A stretch of 64,000 nucleotides of DNA from Aplidium turbinatum. Lineage: Eukaryota > Chordata > Ascidiacea > Aplousobranchia > Polyclinidae. The notes under the pieces were generated by a model. It saw nothing but the letters and a program-made list of their open reading frames with translations, was not told where the DNA came from and searched no databases. A program made the position numbers and the translations under genes. Shown here in pieces: positions 8,869 to 20,926 of the stretch; positions within the stretch are counted from its first letter, which is position 1, and each line of letters opens with the position of its first letter. Where the stretch lies: contig OU964926.1 of NCBI GenBank assembly GCA_918807975.1, positions 19,661,996 through 19,725,995 on the forward strand. Reading direction: 5' to 3'.

Positions 8869-11800
8869 ATTTAGAATCGGAACCAACACCTACACTAGAA
8901 ACACAGTGCTTAACATGCAAATGTGGACTGCCAGAGAGAGATGATCAAATAAATCATTACAAAAGCGACTGGCACAGGTACAACATCAAACTTCGTTTAA
9001 GTGGCAAACCTTTGATCACAGAAGAAGAATTTGGCAACACTGAAGGTATCAGCTTATGACAAAGTAAAGTTGGCTACTGTGCTCATGCTGCACAATGTAA
9101 TTTTGAAGTTTATGTTTTGGTTCAAACTTCATGCTTTAAAAAAGTCTATGGTTTTGTTTTAATCTGGTCCTCAGATGTTTCCTGATGTGTCCACTGTACA
9201 ACTATGCATATGACAGGATTTGACATTTAAATTTGACAATTTGAACAGTTTTGCTTTAAATAACAGTTTTTAAATTTTATTCTTAGATGCTATGAGTATA
9301 TCTGGATCTGAAAGTGAGGAAGATACAAACTACTTGACTATAGAAGAAAACAAAACTCCATCAACCTCAATTTTGAAATTGGATTTATCTGATGAAATTA
9401 GTCAACATGATGCCCAGTTCGATAACAGAATGCCAAAGTTATACTTCAAAAATAGCAGTGATGACACTGTTTCTATGTACAAGAAAGTTCTTTACAGTCG
9501 ACAGGTAATGTTATGAAACTATGTGAAGTTCATCTCACTAAAACTTTCGTTTGCGAGTGAAATTTTTCACATGCTGTTTTTGTTAGTAATAATATTGTGC
9601 GTGCAGATTTTCTATTCATCACATATATATACCGTATGATGTTTATTTGAAAGAAAAGCAAAAAAACTTACTAAGGTGTGGACAAAGTTTCAAGTAGCCT
9701 ACTGGTAGCCATGTCGATGAAGTGCCCCTGGTAAGCATATTTAATAAACTGTGCTCTTTTGTCGCTAACTTCGGACTGAGCTTTGACTAATGGACTTGTT
9801 TTATCTACATTTACTTTTTGGCACAAGCCACTACTCAGTGAGTAGTATTTTAAATATTACCAGTATGCATATTATTGTTCTGGTAAAAATTTATTAAATT
9901 TGAACTGTCTATAAAAAACTGATTTCTTTTATATGCTCATGACCACCCTGAAAGTCAAGATAAGTCAAGAAAGTAACTTTTTATTACAACTTTGATATGT
10001 ACTGTAGCGTTATCTTTTGTAAGAATGCATAAAAACAATACCAGTAAACAATCGATTGTTAATAGATAATTTACTTTTGTATATAGAGTTCTGATGTTGA
10101 TGCTTCCATTACTGATCTCGCTTTGCAAACCTTGAAAGCAGCGCACGAGCAACTTTGGTTGGTTCTTTTGTTAAGCGCTGGCCACTTTGCCACCGCGGTG
10201 TTCGATGGTTCAAAAGTTGTTGTACACAAAACGTTCCATCGCTACATCGTACGAGCTAAGCGTGGCACAGTTCAAAGCGTCAATGACACAACTAAAGGAA
10301 ACTCAGCCAAGTGAGCATGGTGTTTGTGGGATCAAGTACTGGACAGTTTGATTCCTATTTCCAATAAGTTTACATGTAGAAAAATATTAAGTTAGGAATT
10401 TTACAATGTAAACCAATTGATTTTTAAAAGAATGAGTTCTATTATGTTAAAGTTACATTGTACAACGTATACTTGACGTATACTTGATTAGATCCGCTGG
10501 TGCCAGCTTGAGAAGACACAACGAGGCAGCTCTGGAGGAGAATATTAAGTCCTTACTTAGATCGTGGAAAGAAGAATACATTGACAAGTGCTCTCACATT
10601 TTTCTAAGAGTACCACAGTATAGAAAAGTAAGTCTCGTGGTGTAAATTTTTATGTTTTTGGCTGCATGGCGTTTGAAAGGACATCGATTTGACACCTGTC
10701 GAGGGCGCACGGTTGTGTTTTGGCAAGACCTTTAATGACATGCCGGACATTGTACACAAACATTGGCTTCCTTGCTTGCCTGTCTACTTCAATCACAGGG
10801 CATGAGCCTTTGTATGACAAAAAAATTCGGTTCTATTGTATTTGTAGTTACAAGAATAAACGCACAACGTCATGAAGTTTTGTAATACTACAGACGAAGC
10901 CTAACATGTAGTAGTGGTTGCAGCCAATTTTAATCCGGTGATGTCCCCGTTACCGAGGGTGTCGGATCCACCTCCAAGTGCCGCTGTCGCCGCTACATAT
11001 TTGCACAATATTTTCTTTAAGCGTTTTCTTTAAAGCATCACCATGTTCTTGATTTCCGGATCATATTTATTGTACTTCAACCAAATATTTTTGGTATGAT
11101 GTCACTTGTGCGTATTTCATTTAGCGCTATACCCATCAAGCTACACAGTTGTAACTTTAGCGTATCTTTTAACAATGATTCTCAACACGTAGTCGCTTTT
11201 CTACGGAGGGAAGGAGCCATTGCTAGAGCAGAAAGACGTAAGAATTCGTTCAGTGCCATTCATCACCAGACGCCCAACCTTCAATGAAGTGAAAAGAATC
11301 CATCAGGAATTGTATTCTGTCACCATACATGGTAAGTAGCAAAGTGCAGATGATTATTATGGGCTAGTCACAACGGGATACGTAACTAATATCATCAAGA
11401 GTCTATTTTCTGACATCAAGTTCTTTATTATGTCACCTTTTCAAAAGACTTGCACTTTAACTTTTTCTCGCCTGTCAGAAACTTTTGTAGCTGTTTTTTT
11501 GTTTGTATCTGTGATTGAATGCTTGACACTTCCGATGTGTGTTTTACAGGCAAAGTATCTTTGACTGATATCCTGTCACCAAAGAAGGATGGATCTCCAA
11601 AAGTACAAAGAAAAAAAGATGTCAAAACGGAAGAGCGATCTTCTCCGCAATTGCCTCAAGATGCAGGTAGTCTACACGTAAGCATTAAGCAATGTGTTAT
11701 CATTAACATTATATATTGCCAACGATAAGCTTTTGAAAGCCTCTTTCGTGTCACTATAATTTAAATGTATTTGCTGACAAGTTATGTGAAAAAAATTCAG

Positions 11801-14800
11801 CTTCGCAATGTACAATAGGCATAGTACAATGAAAACCATATCTTATACCCTACACTTGAATCAAGCATGGGACTGCCTTTATTTTTTAATGTAGAAACTC
11901 GTTGAATTTTGTGCTTCCGAATGCCTTAGCAATGTCTGAAAACTTTCTTAAGAACGCATTATATGTGTTTTTATAATAACAACCAGCACCAAATTTTTTT
12001 TTGAAGATCTTTCTCCTCGTGAAATTGATCTGATCACGACGGAGGAGACTATCAGCACTGCGGAGCTGGAAACCTTTCAGTGTTTGTCGAATCTGAAGCG
12101 GAAAAAGCAGCGGAAAAGGCAAAAAGCTGCCGCCGACAAGTTATCCGCTTTTCAAGCGGAATCTGAAGAAGACGTTAATACACCACCTAACGACAAGGTA
12201 AAATGGGACGGATAACTTCATTGGTGAACTGGCCTAACAAACTTGACTACTATGTTTTTTTTTCGTGTTTAAACGGTAGACTTATTTTTTTCTGCAATTT
12301 TGGCTTTCCTGGTGACACAAACGTTGAGCGATAAATTTATTTTCCACTTTGTTGAAACTTCTTGCTTGAGAATTACTATCTCAGTGTGATTAAGTCTTAT
12401 AACTTCTTTGCTTGGAAGTTAATGCTTGTTTGTTTGAAAAAACGCTTATTTTTATTTTGCTTTCAGAAAGATGATGATAAGACTTGCGGTCCCTTGAGTC
12501 AATTGTCTTCCGATGAGAGAGAAATAATGCATCGGTTGTACACTGCCTGTAAGACTTCAAACATCAGTTCCCTTAATGACATGCTACTTGAGCTAACAAG
12601 GCAGCAAAGTAATGCTTTAACTCGAGACGTTAGCGATGGAACAGGAACACCCGCAGAGTCCGCCAACGCAGTAGTAGCGCAACTTCTATCTATGCACATT
12701 GACGATTGCGGCAATACTCTGCTCCACGTTGCGTCAAAAGCAGGAAAGAAAGACCTTATTTTCAGGCTGCTGGAAGCAGGGGCAAACCCGTGCATTGCGT
12801 AAGTTATAGAAGGTGAATTTAACTGATTCTGAATACTTGGTGGAATGTCATCTGCCTGAGCAATCTAACTTAAGCGTAATTCTAGATCTTTTTCTTACTG
12901 AGAAATCAGTTATAATTGCTTTTAATGATGATAATGTTCGCCCTTGATTTCCGGGGGACTCCGTTTGACTTGTCGCTGGTTATATGCTCAATGGGTAAAA
13001 CAGAACCGCTGTCAATTGTCTTGCTCCAAATTGGCCGTTCCAGAATGTTTCTGAGTCCAAGTTTTCAGCACCTACCCAATCAGCAAAAGCTTCTGTTTTT
13101 TTACATCGTTTCAACGTCCAGAGACGTTAGAAACGACGTATAAAAGAGGAGTCTATTGCTGGTTGGGAAGGTGCTTACCCAATTCCAGTGAACTCCAAAG
13201 TTTTGTATCCTGACTTTCCAGGTTGTTTAAGAATTTTGGTTTACTTTGTTGCTTACCAACTTGAACATGCGTTTGTTTAGAAACTTTGCTTCACTCTTGC
13301 CTTATTCTTCATGTTCGAGTAAGGAAGCTAGAAATGAATACCGAAGGTTCAGGGCCAAGCAACCAGACATGTATGATTACAAGAAGGCTCAGGTTGGTTT
13401 GTGGACAAAATTTTCGCTATATTTACTAGCAAATATGATTTAATGTGTTGGAAGTTTTCAAAGACACTGTAAGATGCTCTCTAGAATGTTCCAAAATGCA
13501 TTTGCGACCATCAAGCTACAACTTAATGACTGGTCGTCACGAGCTAGAATGTCGAAAACTTTCTGTTGCGTTAATTGAATGGCAAAAACAACTCAGTCGA
13601 GCGTTTTGTAAATTTTCTGTTGAATACATTCCTAACAGTGAACAGTTAAATCTGCGCAGTCTAACTTCTTCTAACTTACCGGCCACTTCGCAAAAACCCT
13701 AACCACTTGCGGGCCAGTTTTGTGTCGGATTGCTTGCGGTACCTAGCAGAAGATAAAAATAACCCAGTATTCCACGAATAGCGCAATCGGGCTCTCTTTC
13801 GTCAGCTAAAAACGGAGCACCGAAATGAACATAATTTACCTTGGTTTGTGGACGACGATCTGACTTCTATGACATCTTGCTGTTCGCGAACCCTAGGATG
13901 CATCTGCCTCTTCTACAATACCTCAGTCTATTGTCAAATGTTATACTTTTCTATCTTTTTTTTTGTCCCTGCACCCGCGATGTGCATTCGTTATTGCCCC
14001 GGCTGCATTCTGAATGGTGAGAACACCTGTTCGACGTACCAAAGGACGTCGGTTCGATACCGTCAGAATCACGCGGCTGTGTCTCGACAAAATACTTACT
14101 GACGTGCTTAAGGGCGGACTCGAAGATTGGAGGGGGAGGATTGGCTTTCTTGCCTTCCTGTTCAATTCATCTAAATTTTCAACCCAGGTTGACATAAGCC
14201 TGAAATGAAACCCTTGGTTTTATCAGCTTCTTCTTTCTGCCTCAGTGATTTAGTATGATCCGACCTGGGATCGCATCCAGCTCTACCGGATGCAGTAACA
14301 AGGCCGCTGACCCATCAGTCTTTATTTTGTAGGTTCCCTCTGCACTTACGGAAGAAAAAGAAGAGATGATCAAGAAAAAGCAAGCGGAAAAGAAGAAAGC
14401 TCAAAGACTTGCTAAAAAGGAGAAAGATAAACGACTCAAAGAGGAGGAAGACAAGAAAAAAGAAGAACAATCAGAGAAGGAGCGTTTTCTTGCGCTCTCT
14501 GACAGAGAGAAGGTAATCCCCAATCGATTTTACATGTGTGAAGGCTTTTCTGCAGACTCTGTACTTATTGATATACTTTTCTTCATCTACAAACGGGAAG
14601 ACAAATTTTACCCAACAGCCAACTGCTTAGAATTGCTTGATGCACAGTAAACGGGGAAATTCCATTTTTGATAAAATTACTTAATTTTAATCAAAAATTA
14701 AAAGGCCCAAAATGTTCATTTGGCATTCATGTTCACTTTGTTCAGCGAACGTTTCGAAAATAGCTGCTTTCATCTTCGGTGTTATTTGTGTAGTTATTTT

Positions 14801-14987
14801 TGTCATCCAAAAACTTGTAATTTGTTGTTGTAAGCCGCCATGTGGTGCAACCGTTGTTAATTTCTGAATGCAAACCGGTGTATTGTTGCATTGTGATGTC
14901 ATTCTGTTGATTGACTGTTTTGCAGAGATTGATTGCTGTTGAACGGAGGATGTTGAACCAACCACACGCCGCGTCATCAAATGCCCG
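8869..14987 (+). CDS. ANKZF1: ANKZF1/Vms1, peptidyl-tRNA hydrolase of ribosome quality control (partial)
   Basis: Eleven exons with GT-AG borders and matching phases: 8869-9045, 9287-9504, 10087-10310, 10492-10627, 11193-11331, 11550-11666, 12007-12197, 12467-12798, 13281-13392, 14333-14512, 14926-14987. Domains in order: C2H2 zinc finger (QCLTCKCG...HYKSDWHRYN); the VLRF1 release-factor-like domain (SAGHFATAVF, HKTFHRYIVRAKRGTVQS, SAGASLRRHNEAAL), keeping the Gln of the RGxxQ motif used for cleavage; an ankyrin repeat (GNTLLHVASKAGKKDLIFRL); a Lys/Glu coiled coil; and a p97/VCP-interacting motif (EKRLIAVERRMLNQ). In yeast and human the protein releases stalled nascent chains from 60S subunits and acts at mitochondria. 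The first exon(s) and a final exon after 14987 (phase 2) were not found; the usual C-terminal Cys-rich tail is not recognisable downstream. Short-exon borders, especially 13281, are the least certain. Confidence 0.9.
13069..13173. repeat. Hairpin MITE, CCCAGCCAG family
   Basis: Lies in intron 8 of ANKZF1. The outer arms CACCTACCCAATCAGCAA and TTGCTGGTTGGGAAGGTG pair, and the inner arms ACATCGTTTCAACGT and ACGTTAGAAACGACGT pair around a short loop. Compared with other copies (GATTCAACGT/ACGTTGAATC) both arms carry matching changes (GTTTC/GAAAC). Confidence 0.7.
13995..14102 (+). repeat. tRNA-derived SINE, family B, in ANKZF1 intron 9
   Basis: A tRNA-like head with GAATGGTGAGAAC (A-box region) and GTCGGTTCGATACC (B-box) is followed by ACGCGGCTGTGTCTCGACAA, the family B tail. 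It is in the sense orientation of ANKZF1 and lies between exons 9 and 10. Confidence 0.65.
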
Positions 14988-15119
14988 GTGAGTGCATATG
15001 TCGGTTGCAAAATTATCTGTAACATAGATGATGCTTTGGTAGCGAGTATGCTTTGTTGTGCTAAAAACGTATGTATGGGTTCTTATTAATTGTGGGAATC
15101 TGGATTGAAAAGTCATCAA

Positions 15120-15225
15120 GCTTAGTGTTGTCTGCTGTGTGATCGAGTGATGAGAACATTCGTCGAAAGAGTGTCGGTTCGATGCTGCTTTAAACCACAC
15201 AGCTGTGTCTCGGCTATGGCATGCT
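15120..15225 (+). repeat. tRNA-derived SINE, family B (degraded)
   Basis: GATCGAGTGATGAGAACATT resembles the A-box, GTCGGTTCGATGC the B-box, and ACAGCTGTGTCTCGGC the shared tail. More diverged than the copy at 13995-14102. Confidence 0.5.
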
Positions 15226-15357
15226 ATGATAATGACAGCAGCTGATTCGATGCTATGTCCCCTTTGCTGATTTGTTTGTTGTGTTGCATTGCAATTAGTA
15301 TGTTGTTGGAGCACAAAAGACATGATTATTATTATAAAAACCTGTTTCGCATACTTG

Positions 15358-15545
15358 AAGACGTTTTAAGCCACTGACAAAGGCCGGTGTTCACCGAGGT
15401 TGTTAAATTAGAAGTTTCCTTTTGTAGTTGCCTGGCTGTAAGTTATTCCGTCCATTAGATTCCGTTGAGTGAAGAGCTGTCCTTGAAGTGCGTTGTTTAA
15501 CTGCACAATGCGAGGTCGAACCAGCGTTTCTTGAACGCAAACTTT
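15358..15545 (-). repeat. tRNA-derived SINE, family A
   Basis: The reverse complement contains GCTGGTTCGACCTCGC (B-box) then AACGCACTTCAAGGACAGCT and AACGGAATCTAATGGACGGA. These words match, in the same order, the copies at 17778 and 57495. Confidence 0.7.
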
Positions 15546-16549
15546 TTTCTGCAAAATCTAGTAACGGACAAACATAATGTTAAACCCCCCAGTGCTGCCA
15601 GGAATTTCTCAATAGCTTCAAGGAAAGAAATCTTTCTCGTCGCATGATCGTGTTGGTGACGATTTCAAAACCGGTGTTGAGTGATGGTGAAATAACTCAG
15701 GCTTGTTTACACTTATTGCCTGCCTGCTTTAGGAACACGTGTTCATTGGAAATGTTTCTTTTTTCACAGGAGATGCTGCACTTGCGCTGAATCCCTTTTC
15801 GCCAAAGTTCCTTTCGAATATCTTCAGTATCACTTTTGTTCCATAAAATGTTTAAAAGAACATAAAAGTAAAAAGCAATGACCGACCAAAGCTTTGCGTC
15901 TGGCATAAAGAAATTTTTGTCGGAATAAATAAATCAGTGAGATCGTATAATTTTGGAATACTTGGTTGAGAATTACTTTTACCTCACAGCAACAGATTAT
16001 TACGAAATGTCAATAAATAATGTTTTTCATTGTCAGCAGTGCCAGAATATGTCTGCCCAGTCATCCCTATGCAATATTTAATGGTTTCCGAGTTTTGTAT
16101 GCGCTGATTTCCTATACAAAACTTTAGTACCTAGCCTGAGGACCTACTTTGGGATTTACATGAAAATCCTGCGTATTGTTGTTTAGTGTTGTTGAGATTA
16201 CTTCCATTGTTTTCAACCGAGCGATTCTTTTCTACGTTTCAATTTGACTGAGGGTTAAACAAATAACTGGAGAAGTCGCAGCCTAGTGAAATTTTTTATA
16301 TAATTAACGCACAGTTGCGTGGTGGTCCATGATAATAACGATAATAAAGGTGATACTGTGGGTTAGGTAGGGTCAACGGGGTATTGTTTGTGTCTTCAAC
16401 TAGGGTTGCAATTTTATTTATTTGCTGTAGCGGTGTGTCAGCGTACTTATGTTGGTACGCTTATCAACTTGATTTGTTATTAAATTGCAAAAATGTTCAA
16501 TTGATTGTTGGAATCTTCGTCCTCGGACTGAGAAATCTGCTTTAAGAGG
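15546..16549. other. No feature recognised
   Basis: Scanned for a terminal ANKZF1 exon (phase 2 acceptor followed by a Cys-rich segment). An acceptor-like CAG at about 16039 opens a frame but the peptide does not resemble the family. No other coding or repeat signal. Confidence 0.4.
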
Positions 16550-16740
16550 TAATCCGGGCAGTTTCACACACTTGTAGAGGCTTTGAACCAACGTCGCAAG
16601 TCACCGAAACTGACGAGAGTGCAGTTTTCCACTTGCTAAAGAGCTGTTTTGTTTGAATTATTCCATCTTCTGGGTGCCGCTGAGTGGAGAGCTGCCCTTA
16701 GAATGCGTTACTCAAGCGCACAGTCGAACCAGCGCCATAT
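16550..16740 (-). repeat. tRNA-derived SINE, family A
   Basis: The reverse complement reads GCGCTGGTTCGACTGTGCGC, then GAGTAACGCATTCTAAGGGC, CAGCTCTCCACTCAGCGGCA and, towards its 3' end, CCTCTACAAGTGTGTGAAAC. It is collinear with the copy at 17778. Confidence 0.75.
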
Positions 16741-17777
16741 ATATCCCAGTTTGCTAATAAGGATGTTTATGTAAATTCATCTTATTTCTGCACATGTTGA
16801 ATCAATATCCAAAGAACCTCCTGCAAGTAAGCAGCTCTGAACTGAGCTAGCAACATTTCGGCAACTGGCTGAAGTTGGCAAATATGACACTGGGTAAACC
16901 GAAACTTGGCATGTCACAAGTCAGCAATTTCAGTTCATCAAGCAAGTCCGATACTAGCTGAAATGTACTTGCTGTGTCAGTGTTGCTGCACGCCGAGTGG
17001 TCCGACAACCATATCCAAAGACCTGATCTGGTAGGGATACTTCTTCCCTGTTGACTGTAGAGCCAAGTCGTCATTAGCCTATTGCGCGGTAGATACAAGA
17101 TCTGTAATTATTCGAGTGGTTAGGTGGCGCTACGAAGCAAGAACAACGTTTTGAAATGTTGAAGCGGTGTAAAAAAACGGTCTTCTGGTTGTTCATCTTT
17201 GTCATCTTTTCAAGTGTTCTTGGCCAGCTTTTTGATATTCGGCCACATACAAAGCTCTCCGTAAAGATTTAAATCGGTGGCCTTAGTAACTGGATCTGTC
17301 CAAGTATGAAAGTATTTTAATTGTTTCAAATTGTGGTCTATGAAACTAATATTTAAAAGATTGGAAATCGGATATTTTTCAACTAATTTTACAGCTTTCT
17401 AGAAAATTATACTAGACTTACAGTGATAAGTTCTGCTTTCGTTGTACCGTATGCAATTGAGTAACTATTTCAAGGGAAGGCAAACTAACAGAATAAAATA
17501 GTTCAATGGTAGGCCTTACACAACTTAGGCTACAGTAGGGGAAGGTTTGGTTAGTTGAGCCGGGTAACGGTTGATCCATCCGGTTTTATCGCAACGTCGT
17601 GCATGATTAGTCAACCGTTTTATAACGAAAATATGGAAAAACTTGAAGTCCATCAGCACAATAGTTTTAGGGATTTTCTACAAGCAGAAAAATTACATTC
17701 TCAAACTATAAGTCGTCTACCTCGGCGCTGATGTGCTTTCAAAAAGACTCGTTTCGGTGATATCGTTCTCGTCCGCC
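16741..17777. other. No gene recognised
   Basis: No coding signal. At 17535-17590 a segment (GGGGAAGGTTTGGTTAGTTG) resembles the terminal motif of the element at 19586-20534 (GGGGAGAGTGGGGCTAGTCG), and may be a relic end. Confidence 0.35.
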
Positions 17778-18330
17778 TCGACAGCTCACTTGGTTAGCGC
17801 GTCACTTCTGGAACGAAGAAGCTTCAAGATCAAGCGGCGCTGGTTCGACTCTCGGGGTGTGTGCTTGAGCAACGCACGTTAAGGACTGCTCTCCATTCAG
17901 CGGCATCTAATGGATGCAATAGTTCTTCGGCAACAAGACTTCAACAATCGGAAACTTCACTCTGTCAATCTTGGTGACCGGGCCGCAACTTTCCAAAAGG
18001 TACCATTAAAATATCCCCTTTGAAGTTTGTTTGGTAATTACAGAAGAAAAAAGAGCAATAGTGGTGGGAATCAAATCCACGTCAATGAAATGACTAGCCT
18101 ATCACCGCCCTAACCCTCTGTCAGCCTATGGAAAACAAATGACTTAATTTAGCTATGATTTGTTTTTTTGTTGTTGCTCAAAGGGGATTTTTTAATGGTA
18201 CCTTTTGGAAAGTTGCCGGGCCTGCGTCAGTGATTCAAGGCCTCTACAAGTATGCGAAACTGCCAGGATTAAGCTCTGCAAGAAGCTTTCCCAGTTCGAG
18301 GATAAACATTCAATCAATCAATCCACAATT
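17778..18330 (+). repeat. tRNA-derived SINE, family A, split by a MITE
   Basis: A head CAGCTCACTTGGTTAGCGCG (A-box) and CTGGTTCGACTCTCGG (B-box) is followed by GAGCAACGCACGTTAAGGAC, the collinear body, and, after the inserted MITE (17985-18216), CTGCGTCAGTGATTCAAGGC through CCAGTTCGAGGATAAA. The uninterrupted copy at 57495-57790 confirms that the two halves belong together. Confidence 0.85.
17985..18216. mobile_element. 232-bp MITE inserted in the SINE
   Basis: The ends are inverted repeats of about 37 bp with one or two mismatches, beginning GCAACTTTCCAAAAGGTACC and ending GGTACCTTTTGGAAAGTTGC. A 6-bp direct repeat CGGGCC flanks it (17979-17984 and 18217-18222). SINE sequence resumes exactly after the second copy. 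No coding capacity; the superfamily is unclear from a 6-bp duplication. Confidence 0.85.
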
Positions 18331-19585
18331 TGTTAACAAGAATTCAAAGGAGCTGAGATTTCAGCCACAAGATGCTGCTGTAGAGCAAAACAAACAGGAA
18401 CTGCAGTGCTTAAGGATTATGCTGGTGAACATCATCGCTTTGCCGGAATTCTAAAACCTTATGATTAATACGTTCCTAGTAAATAACAAAGTGAGCAATG
18501 AACGCTGTTTGGTTAGCAACTAAGACGACTAAATGGCGCTAAAGTAAAGACGACAATAATAAATAACAGCAACAATAGACATACAGTAATGTAAAATGTT
18601 ACAGTAACGTGTGGCTTCTTGTCGGTTCTGAGACATGCAAGCTGCATTAGCACAGAGTTTTACTATTGTTAAGACCTTTTTTAGCTGGTACTACTATACT
18701 GTATGTTCGCATGAGTTAGAAGTAAAATTTAAAATGTACAAATGTAACGTAAGGTCCTACTCAGTCCTCGTGCCTTATAAAAGCAAGTGCAGGAGTTTTA
18801 ATAAAGTTGCAGGGTTTCTTACGAGTTTTTGGCCCATCAGAGTAGAAAATGTTAATGGATTGCCAATCAAATGCATATTGTCATTATCTCCTTAACAGAT
18901 AAATCAAGTCAAGTTACTTTTTACAATGTTCTGCTCTGCCCTCCCTCTGCCAATAAAAATTGCGTTTTTACCTAGTTTTAACATCACCAGCTTTTAAAAC
19001 AATGTCAAACGGCAACTTTTGTTGACAAGCCAACTCATCCAAGCAGGCTCGTAAAATATAAACTTCGTAATTTAATAAATGACAGTTTGAAAATAAAAAT
19101 GGCAATCCTTGTATGCGCAGTCCAATTGCGAAATCTCTTGTGTTTCTATTGCTCATTCGCTATCAGCAATGCGTGTATTACTCAAGGGGTAGTGAAATGG
19201 CTTCGAGATAGCAGCTATCAGTTAAAGAGCGCCTGTTGCAGCTGCTTTATCTCAAACGTGCACATGTCATTCTAAAATAGATAGACATATCTCTGTGGAG
19301 TTCTACGTCATCATTACCGCTTCATGACATCCTTAAACAGACATTTATGGCCCCGGCGTTTATGACATCAGAAGAAAAAATGGATCTTACGGAGAATAAT
19401 CTTTTACTCCGGTTTTGAACAAAGGCACAAGCTGCTATCTTGGACCGAGGCATATCTTTGTGGAAACACGACTTCTCACAAAGATCTTTAAACAGAAAAC
19501 GAATTGAATTGATTCAAAGAATTTGTATAAACGGAAGTAAAATATTTTTGTTTGAAACGGTCCTAAAACGAAGTCATGCGATTTA
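18331..19585. other. No feature recognised
   Basis: AT-rich, no ORF with recognisable content and no repeat that I could match elsewhere in the window. Confidence 0.4.
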
Positions 19586-20534
19586 GGGGAGAGTGGGGCT
19601 AGTCGGAAAGATTTTTTTTTAAAGTGAAATTTAAAACAATTCGTGCATAACCTGACAACTTGAAGCGGCTTAAATTATCACCTATGGTGTCCTCTATCAT
19701 ACAACCAAAAATAAGTATTGAGTCAATTAAGCTTTTAATAAAAATTTAAAATAAACAAACATACAATGGATTTTTCAACTAACCCCATGTCTGGGGTTAG
19801 TTGAAAAACGTCAGTTTGATGCCCACTAATGAACTGGATACTATTTTTTCAACCAACAAACATTAACATGGGGTTGTAAGCAAATATGTTAACTTGCTTT
19901 AAAATCAAAATGCAATGAATTCTACATCAAATCATCGTAAAAACATTTTTTAATAAACGCATTGTTAAAACTTGTGATGCCGCATATGTAGCACTTTCCA
20001 AGTTATTCAAATTAAAATTTTACAATGTATATCTGCTTAAAACAAGTACATTGGAGCTTATACTACTTATTATCATACCACGACGATATACTCGTATCAT
20101 ACTACATAGTCATACCGTTATCAAAACGTTTTCCAACTAACCCCACCCACTATTTTCCAACTAGCCCCATTAACATATGACAAACTATTTTCTTAAAATA
20201 TTGAAGCATGGTGCGTTGGACTAAAATTTGTTTATTTCTTAGTGTTGTAGAACACCTACAGCTGACACACACTAAAAAACTTCTGCCTATCTTTAACGAT
20301 ATCGACGCATAAGATGTTTTTCAATACGCCAAAAATTTTACTTCGAAAGTAAGAAAATAGAAAATTGTCAGCCAAACAGGTATACCTTGACTCAACAAAT
20401 CGAAACTAACATGGATTATGTGTTTTTATAAACTACTTCACATGTTGGCAACAAATATTTAAAAAAGTTATCAAGAGTTAAAAAAATGACCATTTTTCAA
20501 CTAACCCCGCCTTCCAACTAACCCCACTCTCCCC
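19586..20534. mobile_element. TA-flanked DNA element with GGGGAGAGTGGGG termini
   Basis: The left end GGGGAGAGTGGGGCTAGTCG and right end CAACTAACCCCACTCTCCCC are inverted repeats. TA lies outside both ends (19584-19585 and 20535-20536), as for Tc1/mariner-like insertions. CCAACTAACCCCA-type words recur inside (about 19777, 19795, 20132, 20156, 20496). No transposase is seen. Confidence 0.75.
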
Positions 20535-20833
20535 TACATTGCTGTGCTTTTTGCATTGTAATATTTTAATGTGTTTCGTTTCACAACGAAACTGCTCGAA
20601 TTTCAAAACAAAACAAATGTGAGCTATTATTTATCAAAATTTTTTTTAAAGAAAAATCTTGTCGAAGCGCAACAAAAACAATCGAAATCAGCCAGAATAA
20701 TTTTAAAATTCGAAAGTTTTGTTTTTAACAGCCTTATTTTGTAACTCGGAGTAGTAGCTTTTTTTTTAAATCGTGACAAAATTTGCATTAATAAAACGTC
20801 TAATCAAGAAATGTTTGACAAGCCCAAACTAAA

Positions 20834-20926
20834 TCCATCTAGCAAAGGTTTCTTCTTTCACATGGTTTCAACGTTTGGCGACATTGAAACGACGTAGCTA
20901 ACAAAGACAAATTTTGCTGATCGGGA
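20834..20926. repeat. Degraded hairpin MITE, CCCAGCCAG family
   Basis: CATGGTTTCAACGT and ACATTGAAACGACG form the inner stem, as in the copy at 13069-13173. The outer arms (ATCTAGCAAAGG and TTTTGCTGATCGGG) are eroded. Confidence 0.5.

Noticed and set aside
14687-15323. Overlapping minus-strand ORFs of 112 and 193 codons
   Set aside because: They overlap the ANKZF1 VCP-binding exon and a SINE, and have low-complexity Q/T/N-rich content without domains.
16039-16110. Terminal exon of ANKZF1
   Set aside because: An acceptor in the right phase opens a frame, but the peptide lacks the expected Cys/Phe-rich tail.
17778-17870. True tRNA gene
   Set aside because: A- and B-boxes are present, but no proper cloverleaf or acceptor stem forms, and the sequence continues into a repeated SINE body.
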